Shown here: one piece after another, positions 1 through 10,898 of the stretch | How the letters are laid out: every line of letters begins with the position of its first letter | How positions within the stretch are numbered: position 1 is the first letter of the stretch | Assembly (NCBI GenBank): GCA_032716605.1 | Contig: JAVRFV010002354.1 | Coordinates: forward strand, 310,001-374,000 | Reading direction: 5' to 3' | DNA length: 64,000 nucleotides | From: Paralithodes platypus | Taxonomy: Eukaryota; Arthropoda; Malacostraca; Decapoda; Lithodidae | Position numbers and translations under genes: made by a program | Notes under the pieces: model-generated | Seen by the model: only the letters and a program-made list of their open reading frames with translations | The model's database searches: none | What the model was told of the DNA's origin: nothing

Positions 1-792
1 AAGACAAGAAAGTTTATGCCAAAGTTCACAGGTGATGTCATTCCTCTCACAGATGCCTCCTCCAGTGACACACCTTCAGAAGACGACCTGGCCAAGGAAC
101 ACCGCGAGAGGCATGTGCGAAGAAGGCGACGAAAGGGGCAGAAATACAAGCAGCTCGAGAAGTGTGGGAAACTGATAGCCCTGAAGTGGAAGGATAAGCG
201 AGACGTCCACCTGCTTTCCACCGTCCACACAGGTGCCCAGGTGGATTCTGGCAAAATCCACTACCGAACCAGGAAGACAATCTACAAGCCCGACATGGTA
301 GTGGACTACACCAAAAACATGCGCCTGGTGGACAAGTCTGACTGTCAGCTGTCAGGTGTTGAGTGTCTGAGGAAGACTGTGAAGTGGTATCACAAGCTCT
401 TCCTCCACCTAGTTGACATAACGATGCTGAACGCCTACAACTTGTGGTTGGTGAAGAAGGATATGGCCCCAAACCAGAAGCTGAAATTCCGGGAGTTCGT
501 GTACAACGTCTCCTACCAACTCCTGGAGAAGTATGCCACCACCACTCACAGACGTACGGCATGGCGTGGGGATCACGTTCCTGACCGCATCCAGCTGGGT
601 GTCGAAAGACACTACACAACCAACACCGAGCTGATTGGCACTCGTCACAGGCAGGTGCAGTGCACCGTCTGCAGCTCCAGTGTGAGGAAACCCCATGTGA
701 CCAAAAGAGTCACCTCAATGTGCGCCGAGTGCAAAGTTGCACTCTGCCTGGGTGACTGCTTCAGGGACTACCACACCTTCAAGAACTACTGA
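1..792 (+). CDS. piggyBac-type transposase, C-terminal part (cut by window edge)
   Basis: The frame is open from the first base of the window to a TGA at 790-792, so the gene starts outside. The protein matches the last part of a piggyBac (DDE_Tnp_1_7) transposase: a segment with NMRLVDKSD, which carries the third catalytic Asp, then the WYHKLFLHLVD..LNAYN helix block, and a Cys-rich C-terminal zinc-binding domain (CTVCSSS ... CAECKVALCLGDCFRDYH). These transposases cut and paste DNA at TTAA. The first two catalytic Asp would lie upstream. It is related to, but clearly different from, the second piggyBac at 46.4-50.5 kb, which shares the same closing motif. No stop or frameshift is seen in this part, but no right terminal repeat with TTAA was recognised downstream. 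Confidence 0.9.
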   Translation, partial: KTRKFMPKFTGDVIPLTDASSSDTPSEDDLAKEHRERHVRRRRRKGQKYKQLEKCGKLIALKWKDKRDVHLLSTVHTGAQVDSGKIHYRTRKTIYKPDMVVDYTKNMRLVDKSDCQLSGVECLRKTVKWYHKLFLHLVDITMLNAYNLWLVKKDMAPNQKLKFREFVYNVSYQLLEKYATTTHRRTAWRGDHVPDRIQLGVERHYTTNTELIGTRHRQVQCTVCSSSVRKPHVTKRVTSMCAECKVALCLGDCFRDYHTFKNY

Positions 793-905
793 GTGTCGGC
801 CCCTGCCCTGCCCTGCCCTGCCCTGGACTCGCCCCGTGCCCTGCCCTGGACTCGCCTCCTGCCCTGCCCTGCCCTGGACTCGCGCCCTACCTTACCTGAC
901 CTGAC
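793..905. repeat. CCCTGCCCTGGACTCGC short tandem repeat
   Basis: Directly after the transposase stop there are about five imperfect copies of CCCTGCCCTG with a GGACTCGC spacer. It is probably part of the element's 3' UTR. Nothing coding is visible. Confidence 0.75.
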
Positions 906-1217
906 CTAATTGATCACGCTACCTCATAATGTAACATATATATTATATAATGTATAAGTTCCAAAGATGTCCCTGTGATATAGCTTTTACATTATATAAT
1001 TGTATGTTTCATTATTTAGTTTATAAGTTTCAAAGATTTACATGTAATATGCCTTATTTTTTTAGTATATCAATATATATGTTTGTTATTAGCCTAAGTA
1101 ATGTGTATATAATTATTTTCTTACCTCAAATGAATTGTACAAAAAAATATGTTTCAATAAATCATGTCAAACCTACTATGATAATAAAATAAAACAATAA
1201 AAAAAGAAAAAAAGAAA
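906..1217. other. AT-rich non-coding stretch
   Basis: AT-rich sequence with ATATAT runs and AATAAA-like hexamers near 1155-1200, ending in an A-rich stretch. It could be the 3' UTR of the transposase. No gene is seen. Confidence 0.5.
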
Positions 1218-1300
1218 ACAAGGTCATGTCATTGTATTCTTACAATATGATATATTCTATGAATATTTCATATTGTTTGAATACAATGGCATGATCTTGT
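1218..1300. repeat. 83-nt near-perfect hairpin (pre-miRNA-like or small foldback)
   Basis: Arms 1218-1254 and 1264-1300 (37 nt each) are reverse complements apart from three T:T mismatches and two positions that would be G:U in RNA, with a 9-nt loop at 1255-1263. The length and mismatch pattern fit an animal pre-miRNA. A small foldback repeat or inverted-repeat MITE is equally possible, and A-rich or T-rich tracts lie on both sides. Confidence 0.6.
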
Positions 1301-1357
1301 AAAAAAAAAAATTTATAAAATTTTTTCTAGACAATATAAAACCTTCCCCATAACCCC

Positions 1358-1436
1358 CTCCTGGATTCGATCCCACTACCCTACGACACTTTGAGTTTTC
1401 CAGTCCGCGACCTTACCAACCATGCCACAGGAGCTC
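1358..1436 (-). repeat. tRNA-derived SINE head (minus strand)
   Basis: On the minus strand an A-box-like TGGCATGGTTGG (1416-1427) and a B-box-like GGATCGAATCC (1363-1373) are about 43 bases apart, the tRNA spacing. Weak acceptor-stem pairing (CTCCT/AGGAG) is also present. The cloverleaf is imperfect and followed by unrelated sequence, so a SINE or tRNA relic is more likely than a functional tRNA. Confidence 0.5.
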
Positions 1437-2237
1437 ATACCAAATATCACTCAAAACTTCGTGTGTACAATCGAAATGACAATATACAAAAAAAAATGAA
1501 TTATCCCACCAATTTACGTTTGTAAATTGATGGGATTATCAATTATATCATGCCAAGGTTTATAATAGTTTGTCTCTGTCAAGAATTAGTAATTATATAA
1601 CTTTATTCTGTCAAAAATTGCCCAAACACTCAGCAAAATTGCCCCTCTCAGTGTGACTCCACTCATTTTCACACGGTCAGGCGGTCACGAGGTGACCCTT
1701 GCCGCTCCTTGATTCTCCAGGTACAGCAGCTCTGTCTGGGAACAAAATTGGTATAAATACAATAATGGATAAAATACTCTTCACAAATACATTTGTATTG
1801 TATAATATTGTAAATAAAAATGAATAATAACTGTGTGGGTGTCGAAAATTGCTCAACCAGCTTTCTTATGTCTCGCCTACGCGCGTATATTGGATTATAC
1901 ATAGTCATGACTGTCATACAAATAATTGCAGTAGGTCTCGAATATACATTTAGATTGCATATTACTTCGAAATAAATAAGTAAACGTTTCTCTGGTGGCA
2001 ATCTACCCTTTCGCAGGTGTAAGGAGACACCAGTCTATATTTAGCCCTCTATCACAACAGGCAATCTGCCTGTGTTGACTCAGCACCGTCGCTGGTGGTC
2101 TATAAATATAGTACTTTATTTACAGTCAATGGCCTACATGTTTCTGTGGTACTTCACATGTGTCTAAAATGCAATGTCTGCTTGCATAAAAATGCAATTC
2201 TGAAGTCCATTTATATGTACGACATACGCATGTCTCA

Positions 2238-2240
<3 letters not shown>
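1437..2240. other. non-coding stretch
   Basis: AT-rich sequence with no frame showing a recognisable protein, no clear repeat and no RNA gene. Confidence 0.5.

Positions 2241-2277
<37 letters not shown>
2241..2277. repeat. (CT)n microsatellite
   Basis: An uninterrupted run of about 18 TC dinucleotides. Confidence 0.95.
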
Positions 2278-2280
<3 letters not shown>

Positions 2281-2522
2281 CCTGACTCATGTTATTGTAG
2301 ACCTGTTGATGGCAACGAACACCAGCCATCTGGTAGACATAAGGGTCAAAATACCAAACATCAATACGCCTGGGGCGCCTCCACAATTATCACTAAGCTG
2401 GTTATCTATCTAGAGATCTGCCTTACTTCCATCTCTCCACGACTCACTCACTCACTGCACCCCTGCATGCCTCCCTCCCACCCACCCACCCACCCCCAAC
2501 CCCCCCTTTCAGGCTTCCGTCT

Positions 2523-3110
2523 GCTAGAAACACATTCACAATTTGCGTAAATATCGCATCAATTGGGCTATATGCGGTATATTCCTTGTTATATGGGACG
2601 CCTACATATGTACACGTCTTTATTATAGCATGAGAGTGCTCTAAATACAAGATTGACGTGATATTTATGGCGTAACACACCCTCTCCCCCTTTCATTCCC
2701 ACCACAACTCACTCACACCTTGGTTCACGCATAGAAACTCATTGATAATGTGCGTAAATATCGCATGAATTGGTTTATATGCGGTATATATTTTGATATA
2801 TGGCACGTATACATACGTACAAGTCTGTATTATAGCGTGACAGTGCTCTACGTACAAGATATACGTGATATGTATGGCGTAAACCACACTCTCAGCTCAT
2901 AAATTGCCGCCAAACCTCCAACACATCTTCATTCCCGCCTAAATATTCTCTTATAATTCCCTTATATATTGCAATTTTTGGTCACTATGAGGCATATTCA
3001 TTGTTATATGGGTGCCCTACACACGTATACATACTCTAAATAGCCTAAAAGGGCTCGAAAAAGGAGATATACGTGATAATACGCGGTAACCCACCCCCTC
3101 CTCCCTCTCC
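2523..3110. repeat. degenerate ~200 bp tandem repeat, three copies
   Basis: Three diverged units start near 2523, 2728 and 2920. Each runs from GAAAC.CATT..(A)T.TGCGTAAATAT through TATGCGGTATAT, TATACGTAC and ACGTGATATNTATGGCGTAA to a C-rich end (CACCCTCTCCC). The shared GCGTAAATATCGCAT word lies at 2545 and 2752. Copy 3 is the most worn. No coding frame is preserved between copies. Confidence 0.7.
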
Positions 3111-3441
3111 TTCTATCCCCTGCGCGCGTAAATATTCGGCAGGGAAATCTCGCCGCTCGATGACAATCTAGCCGCGCGGTGCCATTCGCTCCACATTTTT
3201 CAACTACGGACCGTTCCCCTACCCCCCCCAGACATTTTTTGGGGGGTCAAATATATATGGGCCGATGCACGCAAACATTCCCTACACGATGATGTACTTT
3301 TTATCGAAATTGGCAATAGGTCCCAAAATCATCATAGGTGCGCACAGTCTTACCCTGTAGAAAACCCCCTGTGCGCCGCGGAGAGGTTAAGAGAGAGGAA
3401 GCTGTTATAGTGGCTTTGTTGTATGTGTTATTAGTCTGTAT

Positions 3442-3650
3442 ACTAAGGTGAGGGGAGGTGTGGTGGAGTGGTCTTGCCACTGGCCTGGTAATCCAAAGGT
3501 CCCGGGTTCAAATCCCGATGTATCAATGGGAAGATATTATTGGGATGGAATTTGTGCTGTACCTGGTATCAGTGCATTACCACAAGCCCACCGAAACGTC
3601 AATAAAATACCCTCATTGTTCCCTGATTGAATAGCACTGTATGAATATTC

Positions 3651-3653
<3 letters not shown>
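3442..3653 (+). mobile_element. composite SINE, 5' half (tRNA-like head)
   Basis: A-box-like TGGTGGAGTGG and a good B-box GGTTCAAATCC (around 3458-3515) mark a Pol III promoter of tRNA origin. The body (ATGGGAAGATATTATTGGGA ... CCCACCGAAA ... CTCATTGTTCCCTGATT) is nearly the same as 24464-24660. Here the element stops abruptly at CCCAT where the polyA tail of a minus-strand LINE begins, and its missing second half resumes at about 6836. Confidence 0.85.
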
Positions 3654-3686
<33 letters not shown>

Positions 3687-6600
3687 GACAATGAACGGAG
3701 GAAGGAAAAACACAGATAAAACAAAAAGGTCCATGTGCCTAAAGGCATCCTCCATTCATAAAATGTTTGTAACAACTGGATTTAAACATTTGTTGATTGT
3801 AAGTTTGTGGAAAGCAATTCGAGGGAAGTGAATTCCAAAGAGTAGTAGCTCTGGGGATAAATGAATTCTGATAAGCAGAAGTTCTGCATTGTGGAGGAGA
3901 AAGTGTAAATTCATGGGCGCTCTCAGCTGCCCTAGTTCTACGGGGAAAGATGTGGAGAGGCGGCACAATTGAAGCAAGTTCCTCGGAACAATTGCTGTGA
4001 AAATATCTGTAGAATAATGCAAGGGATGCAACGTTTCTTCGTATGGCTAATGTAGGAAGGTCCTGTGTGATTGCAGGGTTATTGATTAATCTAATAGCTT
4101 TATTTTGAATTTTGTCCAACTGCCTCAATGCAACCACTCCACTTCCACCCCACAGAGGTGAACAGTAATCCATCTGAGAGCGCACATGACTTTTATATAT
4201 TACGGCCAACTGCTCGTCAGTGAAGAATTCTCGAACTCTGTACAGGAGTCCCAGTTTTTTAGAGGCATTCTTAGCAATGCTTCTAACATAATGTGTCCAG
4301 CTCAAGTTAGTAGTTAATGTTACACCGAGAATGTCAATACTAAGGGAAGTGGGAATATTTACATCATTAAAAAATATATGGGAGTCAGTGAGATTCTGTC
4401 GGTTAGAAAATTGAATGTACTTGGTTTTCTGTGCATTAAAGGAAACTAGATTCTCTTGTCCCCATTCATTAATTCTAGAAAGGTCCTGGTTCAGAGAAAT
4501 TGCAGTGTTTATTTTTGAATTTATAAGATCAGGTTGGGTGAAAGAATTGGTAAATGTGAAGGAACTGTGGAGTGTTGAGTCATCTGCGTAGGAATGTATT
4601 GGATTATGAGTGGTAGATATGAGATCATTGATATGAATGAGGAACAGAGTTGGGGCCAAAACTGATCCCTGGGGAACACCAGCATTTATTGAGTGAAATT
4701 GAGAATAAAGGCCATCTACCATTACACGTATTTTTCTGTTATGAAGATAAGAAGAAATTAGTGGAACTAATGATGCAAGGCCGTAGTGTGACATCTTCGA
4801 CAATAAGGATTGATGCCAGACTCTATCAAATGCCTTTGATATATCCAGTGCTATTGTATGTGTTTCACCATGTTGGTCTGTAGCTTGGTTGATTTGATGC
4901 GTAAGAAGGCAAAGAATGTCTGCAGTTGATCGACATCGTCTAAAACCATATTGCCTATCACTGATTAATTTATTATTCTCCAGATGCTTAATTATGTGAT
5001 TATTTAATATAATTTCAAAAACTTTGCCAAGAGTGGAAGTTATAGCTATTGGTCTGTAGTTTGATGGATCTGAAGAGGCACCTTTTTTAGGAACTGGATG
5101 GATGTTTGCTTCTTTCCAGGGTACTGGGAAGCATGAGGTATGAGTACACAGACGGAAAAATTTTTGCCAATACAGGAGCGAGCACCAAGGAGCAATTCTT
5201 AAGTACTATTGGAGGAATTTCATCTGGACCAGGAGCCTTATCTACTGAGAGATTCTGCAAAATAGTTTTGACATGTCTGGTGTGGATCTTAAGTGAGGGA
5301 ATTTCAGGTGAATTAAAATTAAGTACAGGGACATCTTGATTTATTTCATCTAAGGTTGAGTTGGTGGAGAAAATATCTGCAAGAAGGTTAGCTTTACCTC
5401 GTGGGTCACTTACAAGATTGCCAGTCGGAGATTTTAATGGTTGAATGGATGAAGCAGTAGTGAAGTTGGATTTGAATGAGTTAAGAGTAGACCAAAATAT
5501 TTTGTTATCATTTGGATTATTTAGAAGTTTATTTGCCTGCTTATGGAGAAAGTTTGATTTAGTTAGGTTTAATACAGTTTTGGCATGATTTCTGATGTTT
5601 CTAAAGTAATTAAAGGCTTCATGTGTTTTTGATCTTGTGTATGCATTGTAGGCTATTGCTTTTTGTTCAGTTACTCTAGCACAATTATGGTCAAACCATT
5701 TAGGTGAATTAGATCTTTTACTGTACTTTTGATGAGGAATAAAAGTTTCCATTCCAATTTTTACAAAATCTTGTATGTGGCTCAAGGTGGAGTGTGCATC
5801 ATTAGAAAAGAAAGAGGTCCAGGGAATATCAATAAAGAAACCTTGAAGACCCTCCCAGTCTGCCCTATCGTAATGCCATTTAGTCACCAAAACAGGTTCA
5901 GAGTGGGAAGGTGTGGTAGGTGATAGACAGGTGGCCTGTATCAGACAGTGATCAGAAGATCCAAGTGGGGACCTCACTGTAACATCATAATTTTCTGAAT
6001 TGGTTGTTAAAAATAAGTCCAGTAGGTGGGAATTATGATTAGGATTATCTGGTACACGGGTGGGTTGGTTGACTAGTTGAATGAGATTAAATGAGTCTGC
6101 AAATAGCTCACATTCAAGACCAGCATCATCAGTCCTGGCTGAATGAGTGAGCCATTCAACATTATGGACATTAAAATCACCCAACACAGTGATTTCAGAA
6201 GAAGCATTTAAGTTGAGGACACTGAGTTGTGAGGACAGAGAATCAAAAAGACTTTGCTCTGGAGGAGTATTTGGGGAACGGTAGATGCAACATATGTATT
6301 TAAATTTACCAGCAGAAATTAATTTGTATATAGAATAATCAAAATAGGGACAATTGAAACTAGTAACCTCCTCCAGGGCAATTTCAGATTTTGCGAAGCA
6401 ACATACACCACCTTTAGGTCTGAAATTTTGGAGCAGTTGATAACCTGGAAAATTAAATCTAGATGTGTCAGATGTGGATGTTACTTGAGTCTCTGTCAAA
6501 AAAAGGAGAGTAGGGGATTCTGCTTGAAGAAATTGGTGTACAGAATTGATGTTAGAGTGAAGTCCCCTTATATTACTAAAGAAATAGCTGTACTGACAAG

Positions 6601-6835
6601 CAGCTTTGGGACGTTGCAATGCTCTTGACACAGTCTCATGATGACGACCGGGAGGGCCCTGTGTCAATAACCCAACCCTGCCGGGGGTGGATATCCGAGG
6701 GACCACCAGGTTTGCTCTTAACAATTGTACTGCCATATTTATAAGGTAAGTGTATGGTGTTACATGTATGATATGTAGTGGGAAGAGTAGTATTTTATGG
6801 ATAGAGGATAGCGATATAGGGCAATGTCATGAAGT
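3654..6835 (-). mobile_element. non-LTR retrotransposon (LINE family B'), inserted in a SINE
   Basis: The 29-bp T run at 3654-3682 is the polyA tail of a minus-strand LINE whose 5' end lies near 6835. The coding region 6736 to 3739 gives an AP-type endonuclease followed by a reverse transcriptase. The element seems nearly full length for a LINE lacking a recognisable ORF1; about 100 bp of 5' leader precede the first ATG. It sits exactly between the two halves of a composite SINE and so is the younger insertion. It is a distant relative of the family B copies at 22.8, 29.3 and 39.0 kb. I place it loosely in the Jockey/CR1-like group and do not assign a clade. Confidence 0.88.
3739..6736 (-). 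pseudogene. LINE B' ORF2: endonuclease and reverse transcriptase, frame broken
   Basis: A frame opens at an ATG (6734-6736) and reads 549 residues to 5087. It contains endonuclease motifs NIRGLHSN, LFLTETQ, VLGDFN and SSDHCLI, a linker, then the start of the RT (KAPGPDEIPPIVLKN). RT homology continues to 3739 in another frame, with [10 protein letters not shown], the catalytic SYADDST block, ILGVTL and a C-terminal WNSLP block. The break lies between about 5090 and 4800, where the RT finger region is split, so a full protein cannot be made as read. Loss of one frame in an otherwise complete ORF suggests a fairly recent death or an assembly indel. Confidence 0.87.
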
Positions 6836-7185
6836 TGTCAAAATATGCTATAGGGGTGCAATGCCTGGTGAGTTATCTGCTCAACAGGTGGCGTTGTGTG
6901 TGTGTAAGTGTGAGAGTCCGAGTGTAGTGGGTGAGACAGTGAAGCACAGGAACGAGGTGGCTTCAGAGATGGGGTCGTTTCGGGCCATGAGTGAGCACCG
7001 TGCCTCATGTGAAGGCAAGATGACAGGTACTCGTTGTACTCTACGTGCTTCACATGTCTCACTCCCTAGACTGGAACAAGACCTCATGGGCTTCACTGTT
7101 CATTGTAAAGTGGTGAATGTTAAGGCTCTCAGCCTATGCCCGAGAGGAAGTAAGTTGGAAAATAGAAAAAAAAAAAATACATCGT
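6836..7185 (+). mobile_element. composite SINE, 3' half
   Basis: From CAAAATATGCTA to the A-rich end at about 7170-7183 this matches 24664-24957. Shared words are CAATGCCTGGTGAGTT, CAACAGGTGGCGTT, GGTGAGACAGTGAAGCAC, GACTGGAACAAGACCTCA and GCCTATGCCCGAGAGG. It is the downstream half of the SINE starting at 3442. An open frame across it (6750-7256) is not conserved in the other copy and is not taken as coding. Confidence 0.8.
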
Positions 7186-7915
7186 CGAGGTGTTCCCCTA
7201 CTGGGTGCGAGCATGTGAAACACGCTAGGACATACTACTCTATTTTTTCCAGCTGATAGTAAATTGAATCCCTGTAGTGAAACCAGCTTGATTAGTATTG
7301 TGGTTTTATTGTACAAACAATTGAGGTCCGGTACATCACATCCTGTAACAACAACAATCCTTAGTATTACAGTTCTAAACAAAATAACTAATACATGTAT
7401 GTAGTCTAGGAGTTTCTTATATCCCTATATTATATGCTAAACTTTCAATACATCTGAAATCATTAATACTTATTCCTTATATAGGTAAACCATAATCTCT
7501 TAGAAAGTCTTGACACCGACCTGTGTTTTGAAATGCTCGGCTGTCAGTGATCTAGTGGGCGGGAAAGGTAGCAGTGATGCGCTATGTAAAAGGGACCCTA
7601 AACATAAAAGGCTAACTATATTTCATTACAATCCCTAAGCAGCTGATGTCTCGATACCTAATGGAAATATATGAAACTACTAGGCTATGGCTCTGCATCA
7701 TAGTAATGCCAAGTTTTCATATTTAACATATCTTGCTACAAAATCTACCTTATAGCTGAGCAACAAAGATAGAAACATGACAATTTACCCTCAGCTGGAA
7801 AAAATGGACTATACCAAACCCAATAAAAGTCATTTATACTTCAATCAGTTCAGTTGCTGGTCGGGAATCTATAGTCTATCAGCTAGGGGGGTTCCTGTGT
7901 GCAAAATATGTGCCC
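7186..7915. other. non-coding stretch
   Basis: AT-rich unique-looking sequence; no supported gene, repeat or RNA. Confidence 0.5.
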
Positions 7916-7918
7916 TAA

Positions 7919-8128
7919 AGCCGGTATCACACGAGAGCTTTTATAGTCAACATCCGATGATCAACATTTTTCTCTCAACATTTCTGAAGTATTTTGCCCT
8001 GGTTTCGGAAACTAGACTGTTGCTAGATTACTTTAGGTGACCGAAATATTCTAAATGTTGACCTCATAAGCTGCCAACCAGTGTTGAGTATAAATGTTGA
8101 GTGAAAAAGTGCTCGTGTGATACCGGCT
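7919..8128. mobile_element. 210 bp MITE with TAA target duplication
   Basis: Both ends carry AGCCGGTATCACACGAG as a 17-bp perfect terminal inverted repeat, and subterminal TCAACATTT words are also inverted. The direct repeat TAA flanks it at 7916-7918 and 8129-8131. A three-base TAA/TTA duplication is typical of PIF/Harbinger DNA transposons, so this is probably a non-autonomous member. It has no coding capacity. Confidence 0.85.
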
Positions 8129-8131
8129 TAA

Positions 8132-9285
8132 GTTACCACTTCAGTTTTGAAGTAGACCACTTACCTCATCAGAAATCATGGGTACCACTTCTGTAACCCG
8201 GCAATAAGTGAGATATTGATGTCTAGATTTAGGGTTCCGATAAAAAAATTTAGGCAATTTTTTAGGGGTAAAGGTAACAAAAATTACCATAACTATTTAG
8301 CTAATCAACCTATAGAGACGAGCTAACCATCAAAACATTGGTATTTGAATGTCCTTTCATGTGATATATGAATGATAACAATTAAATTAATATTAAGGTC
8401 ACCAGAGGTCAAAAGGTAAACTAAAATTCGGTCAAATACGAAAATCACCTATCATTAGAAAATTACCCACAGCACACTCCAGATCAACAATTTAACCTTT
8501 TTAAGGGTCTAATTCTTTAGGAAGTATAACAAATAACACATTGCTGTGAATATAATGTACTTTATTGGTATAGTTGCCAGTTAGTACTGTACTAAATGAA
8601 CAAAATCACTACTTTTTGCTTCAAGCGTTTTCTTATGCTCAAATTGTTTATAAGAAGGGTAACTTAAATAATCATTACTTTGCATCCATTCATCTTACAT
8701 AAATTATATACCCCTCATAATCTTGATCCTGAAAAGCCCTTTTAAATGATATACCCATAATTTAGATTTATATAATATTTAGGTAGGCCTAATTGGGGGT
8801 CAAAAGGTCACAACATATGACGTTATGTGAAATATCCATGCATCTCAAGAATATTACCCACAATATCCTCCAAATTCTGATGAAATACCCCCAATGGACA
8901 ATCCTTTTGAATACAAATGAGAAAAAGTGAGTACAGTATAATGTACTGTTAGCCTATACATCTGGATCTACACTTAATGAGAAAAACAAGATAAAACATA
9001 TAATGTCAATTTCGACTCACTTTGCTTTTTTTTTATTATTACTTTGCATGGATCAATCTTGGATTTTTTTTTTTTTTTTTTTCAAAATATTATTTATATT
9101 ATTCTAAAAACAAATCCTTATTAAATTATTACTTTCTTCAATATTATGAATGCCTTCTCTTTCCAGGTTGATGTTCATCAAATGAAAAGTATGGACAGTG
9201 AGACATTCCAATATTGGTAGGCTACACCTTTTTACATCTAGTGTCTAAAATTGAAAACCTCATTCAAAGTGATTAAGAGGAAAAT
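8132..9285. other. AT-rich non-coding stretch
   Basis: Contains poly-T runs at about 9030-9080. No gene was recognised, although the last ~100 bases may already belong to the decayed gene that follows. Confidence 0.45.
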
Positions 9286-9289
9286 TGGA

Positions 9290-10898
9290 GCCTCCAAGTA
9301 CAGTCCATACAAGTTTTGCTGCCCCTGTTTGCCGCTTTTGATTCCACTAATTATTTGAGGTGGTTCTCTCTCTATTTAGAGGACATGAAGAAGCTGCAAG
9401 AGACAGCACCAGAAATACATTCAGTATTCATGGATGGTAGATTTGTTGTTAAACATACTAAAGGATGTTTCAAAGCAGTAGGAGCAGACTTGGCTTTGTA
9501 ACAGACCATCAACAGAGCCCAGAAAAGCATATAAGGAATTATTGGAAGTTCCCGAAAGAAGAAGTTTGTCACGAAGTGGCAACTAACATGCCATGAAATA
9601 ATGGCCATAGCAAACCTCCACCGAGAACTAGCTGGTCTGGCTGGTTCTTCATATGAATTGCAAGTGAACAGGACATTCAGCAAAGTAGCAACTGAATTAG
9701 AGGAGGCCAACATTCAAGCCATATTAGATGTGATTGAGAAGAATGAAAATCCCTTCATCATTCCACCGTCGGAGAAAAGATTGCACAATATTCTAACAAA
9801 GGAGGTCATGTCAGAGGATATCAGAGAACAGTTGCTGCATGTCGAAAGAATTGGTAAGGACAATCATGAGAAACTGCATACAGAAAGATACATTGAAAAG
9901 ACCACTCGATTATTAGACACAATCCATCGAACCAAACTCAAACCTTTGCTTCAATTTGTAAAGAATCCCTCCAACACAAAGGAAAAGTAAAACTAAACAA
10001 ACAAGAATATGAGTCGGTCCCTGGAAACTGCAAAGGTGCGAGGGATGACAACGGATGAACTCTTGCAGTATGATGTGTGTTCTGAATCCCCTCTCTTTGA
10101 TAGTGAAGGACACATGGCTAAGCCAATGAAGTCAAATTATCCACGAACTTGAAACTCATCTCAATGATCAGGACTGCACAATACCGACAACTAATAACTC
10201 AGCAAGAACTTGTTATATAGTTGATGTAATGGCAAATATTCGAAAGATTCAAAGAAAAAGTTGCAAGAATTTTGGTGAATTCTCCAATGCCTTTTTAGAT
10301 TATTTTTCGTCAACGGCAAAGGATGCCTCAAGAATTGATTTGGTATTTGATTAATACATAGAAAAATCAGTGAAGGATTCTGAGCGGCAACAACGAGAGA
10401 AGACATTAACCATAGAACTACACAAAATATTAAAGAATACCTCTATTCCTCGAGAAATGGACAGGTTTTGGCCATCCAATGTCAACAAAACGAATTCACG
10501 AAGATATCCTCATGCGAAACTGGAGTTGCCCTAAGATGGACATCATTGTGAGTAACTTATGTGGACCGAACAGCATTGTTGCTCCCTGTTGTTCAAAGAC
10601 AAGAGGACCATTGGAGTTTTCGGAACTGAACTTAGATGTACAAGCTGACTGGAGGATTATACCACATGCCATGCACGCCGTAAAATGTGGTATACCTAGA
10701 ATCATTGTACTCTCATCTGACACCGATGTATTAATTTTGCTGATGTTCTAGTGGAGGGAGCTTCAAATTAATGGACTTGAAGAACTCTGGTTCAAGGCTG
10801 GGGTTGGTGACACCACCAGATTCATTCCAATACACATCCTTGCTAAGAAGATTGGACGGAGTTTATGCCAAGTCTTGCCTGCTATCCACACACTAACT
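9290..10898 (+). pseudogene. decayed gene of unknown function, ends at a hAT insertion
   Basis: Protein-like sequence runs through several frames with stops: FDSTNYLRWFSLYLEDMKKL ... VVKHTKGCFKAVGADLAL (9316-9501), a 129-residue open stretch (9601-9990) with CHEIMAIANLHRELAG just before it, NIRKIQRKSCKNFGEFSNAF (about 10230-10300), and SNLCGPNSIVAPCC ... IPHAMHAVKCGIPRIIVLSS followed by DTDVLILLMF (10479-10751). After a stop it continues GLEELWFKAGVGDTTRFIP ... LPAIHTLT. The SSDTDVLIL block recalls metal-binding Asp motifs of PIN/FEN-like nucleases, and I remember similar uncharacterised proteins in marine invertebrates, but I cannot name the family. It may be transposon-derived. The match ends where a hAT-type MITE begins. 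Confidence 0.6.

Noticed and set aside
47..619. 190-residue open frame on the minus strand at the left edge
   Set aside because: It is antisense to the piggyBac transposase, whose protein match is strong; the minus frame shows no family resemblance.
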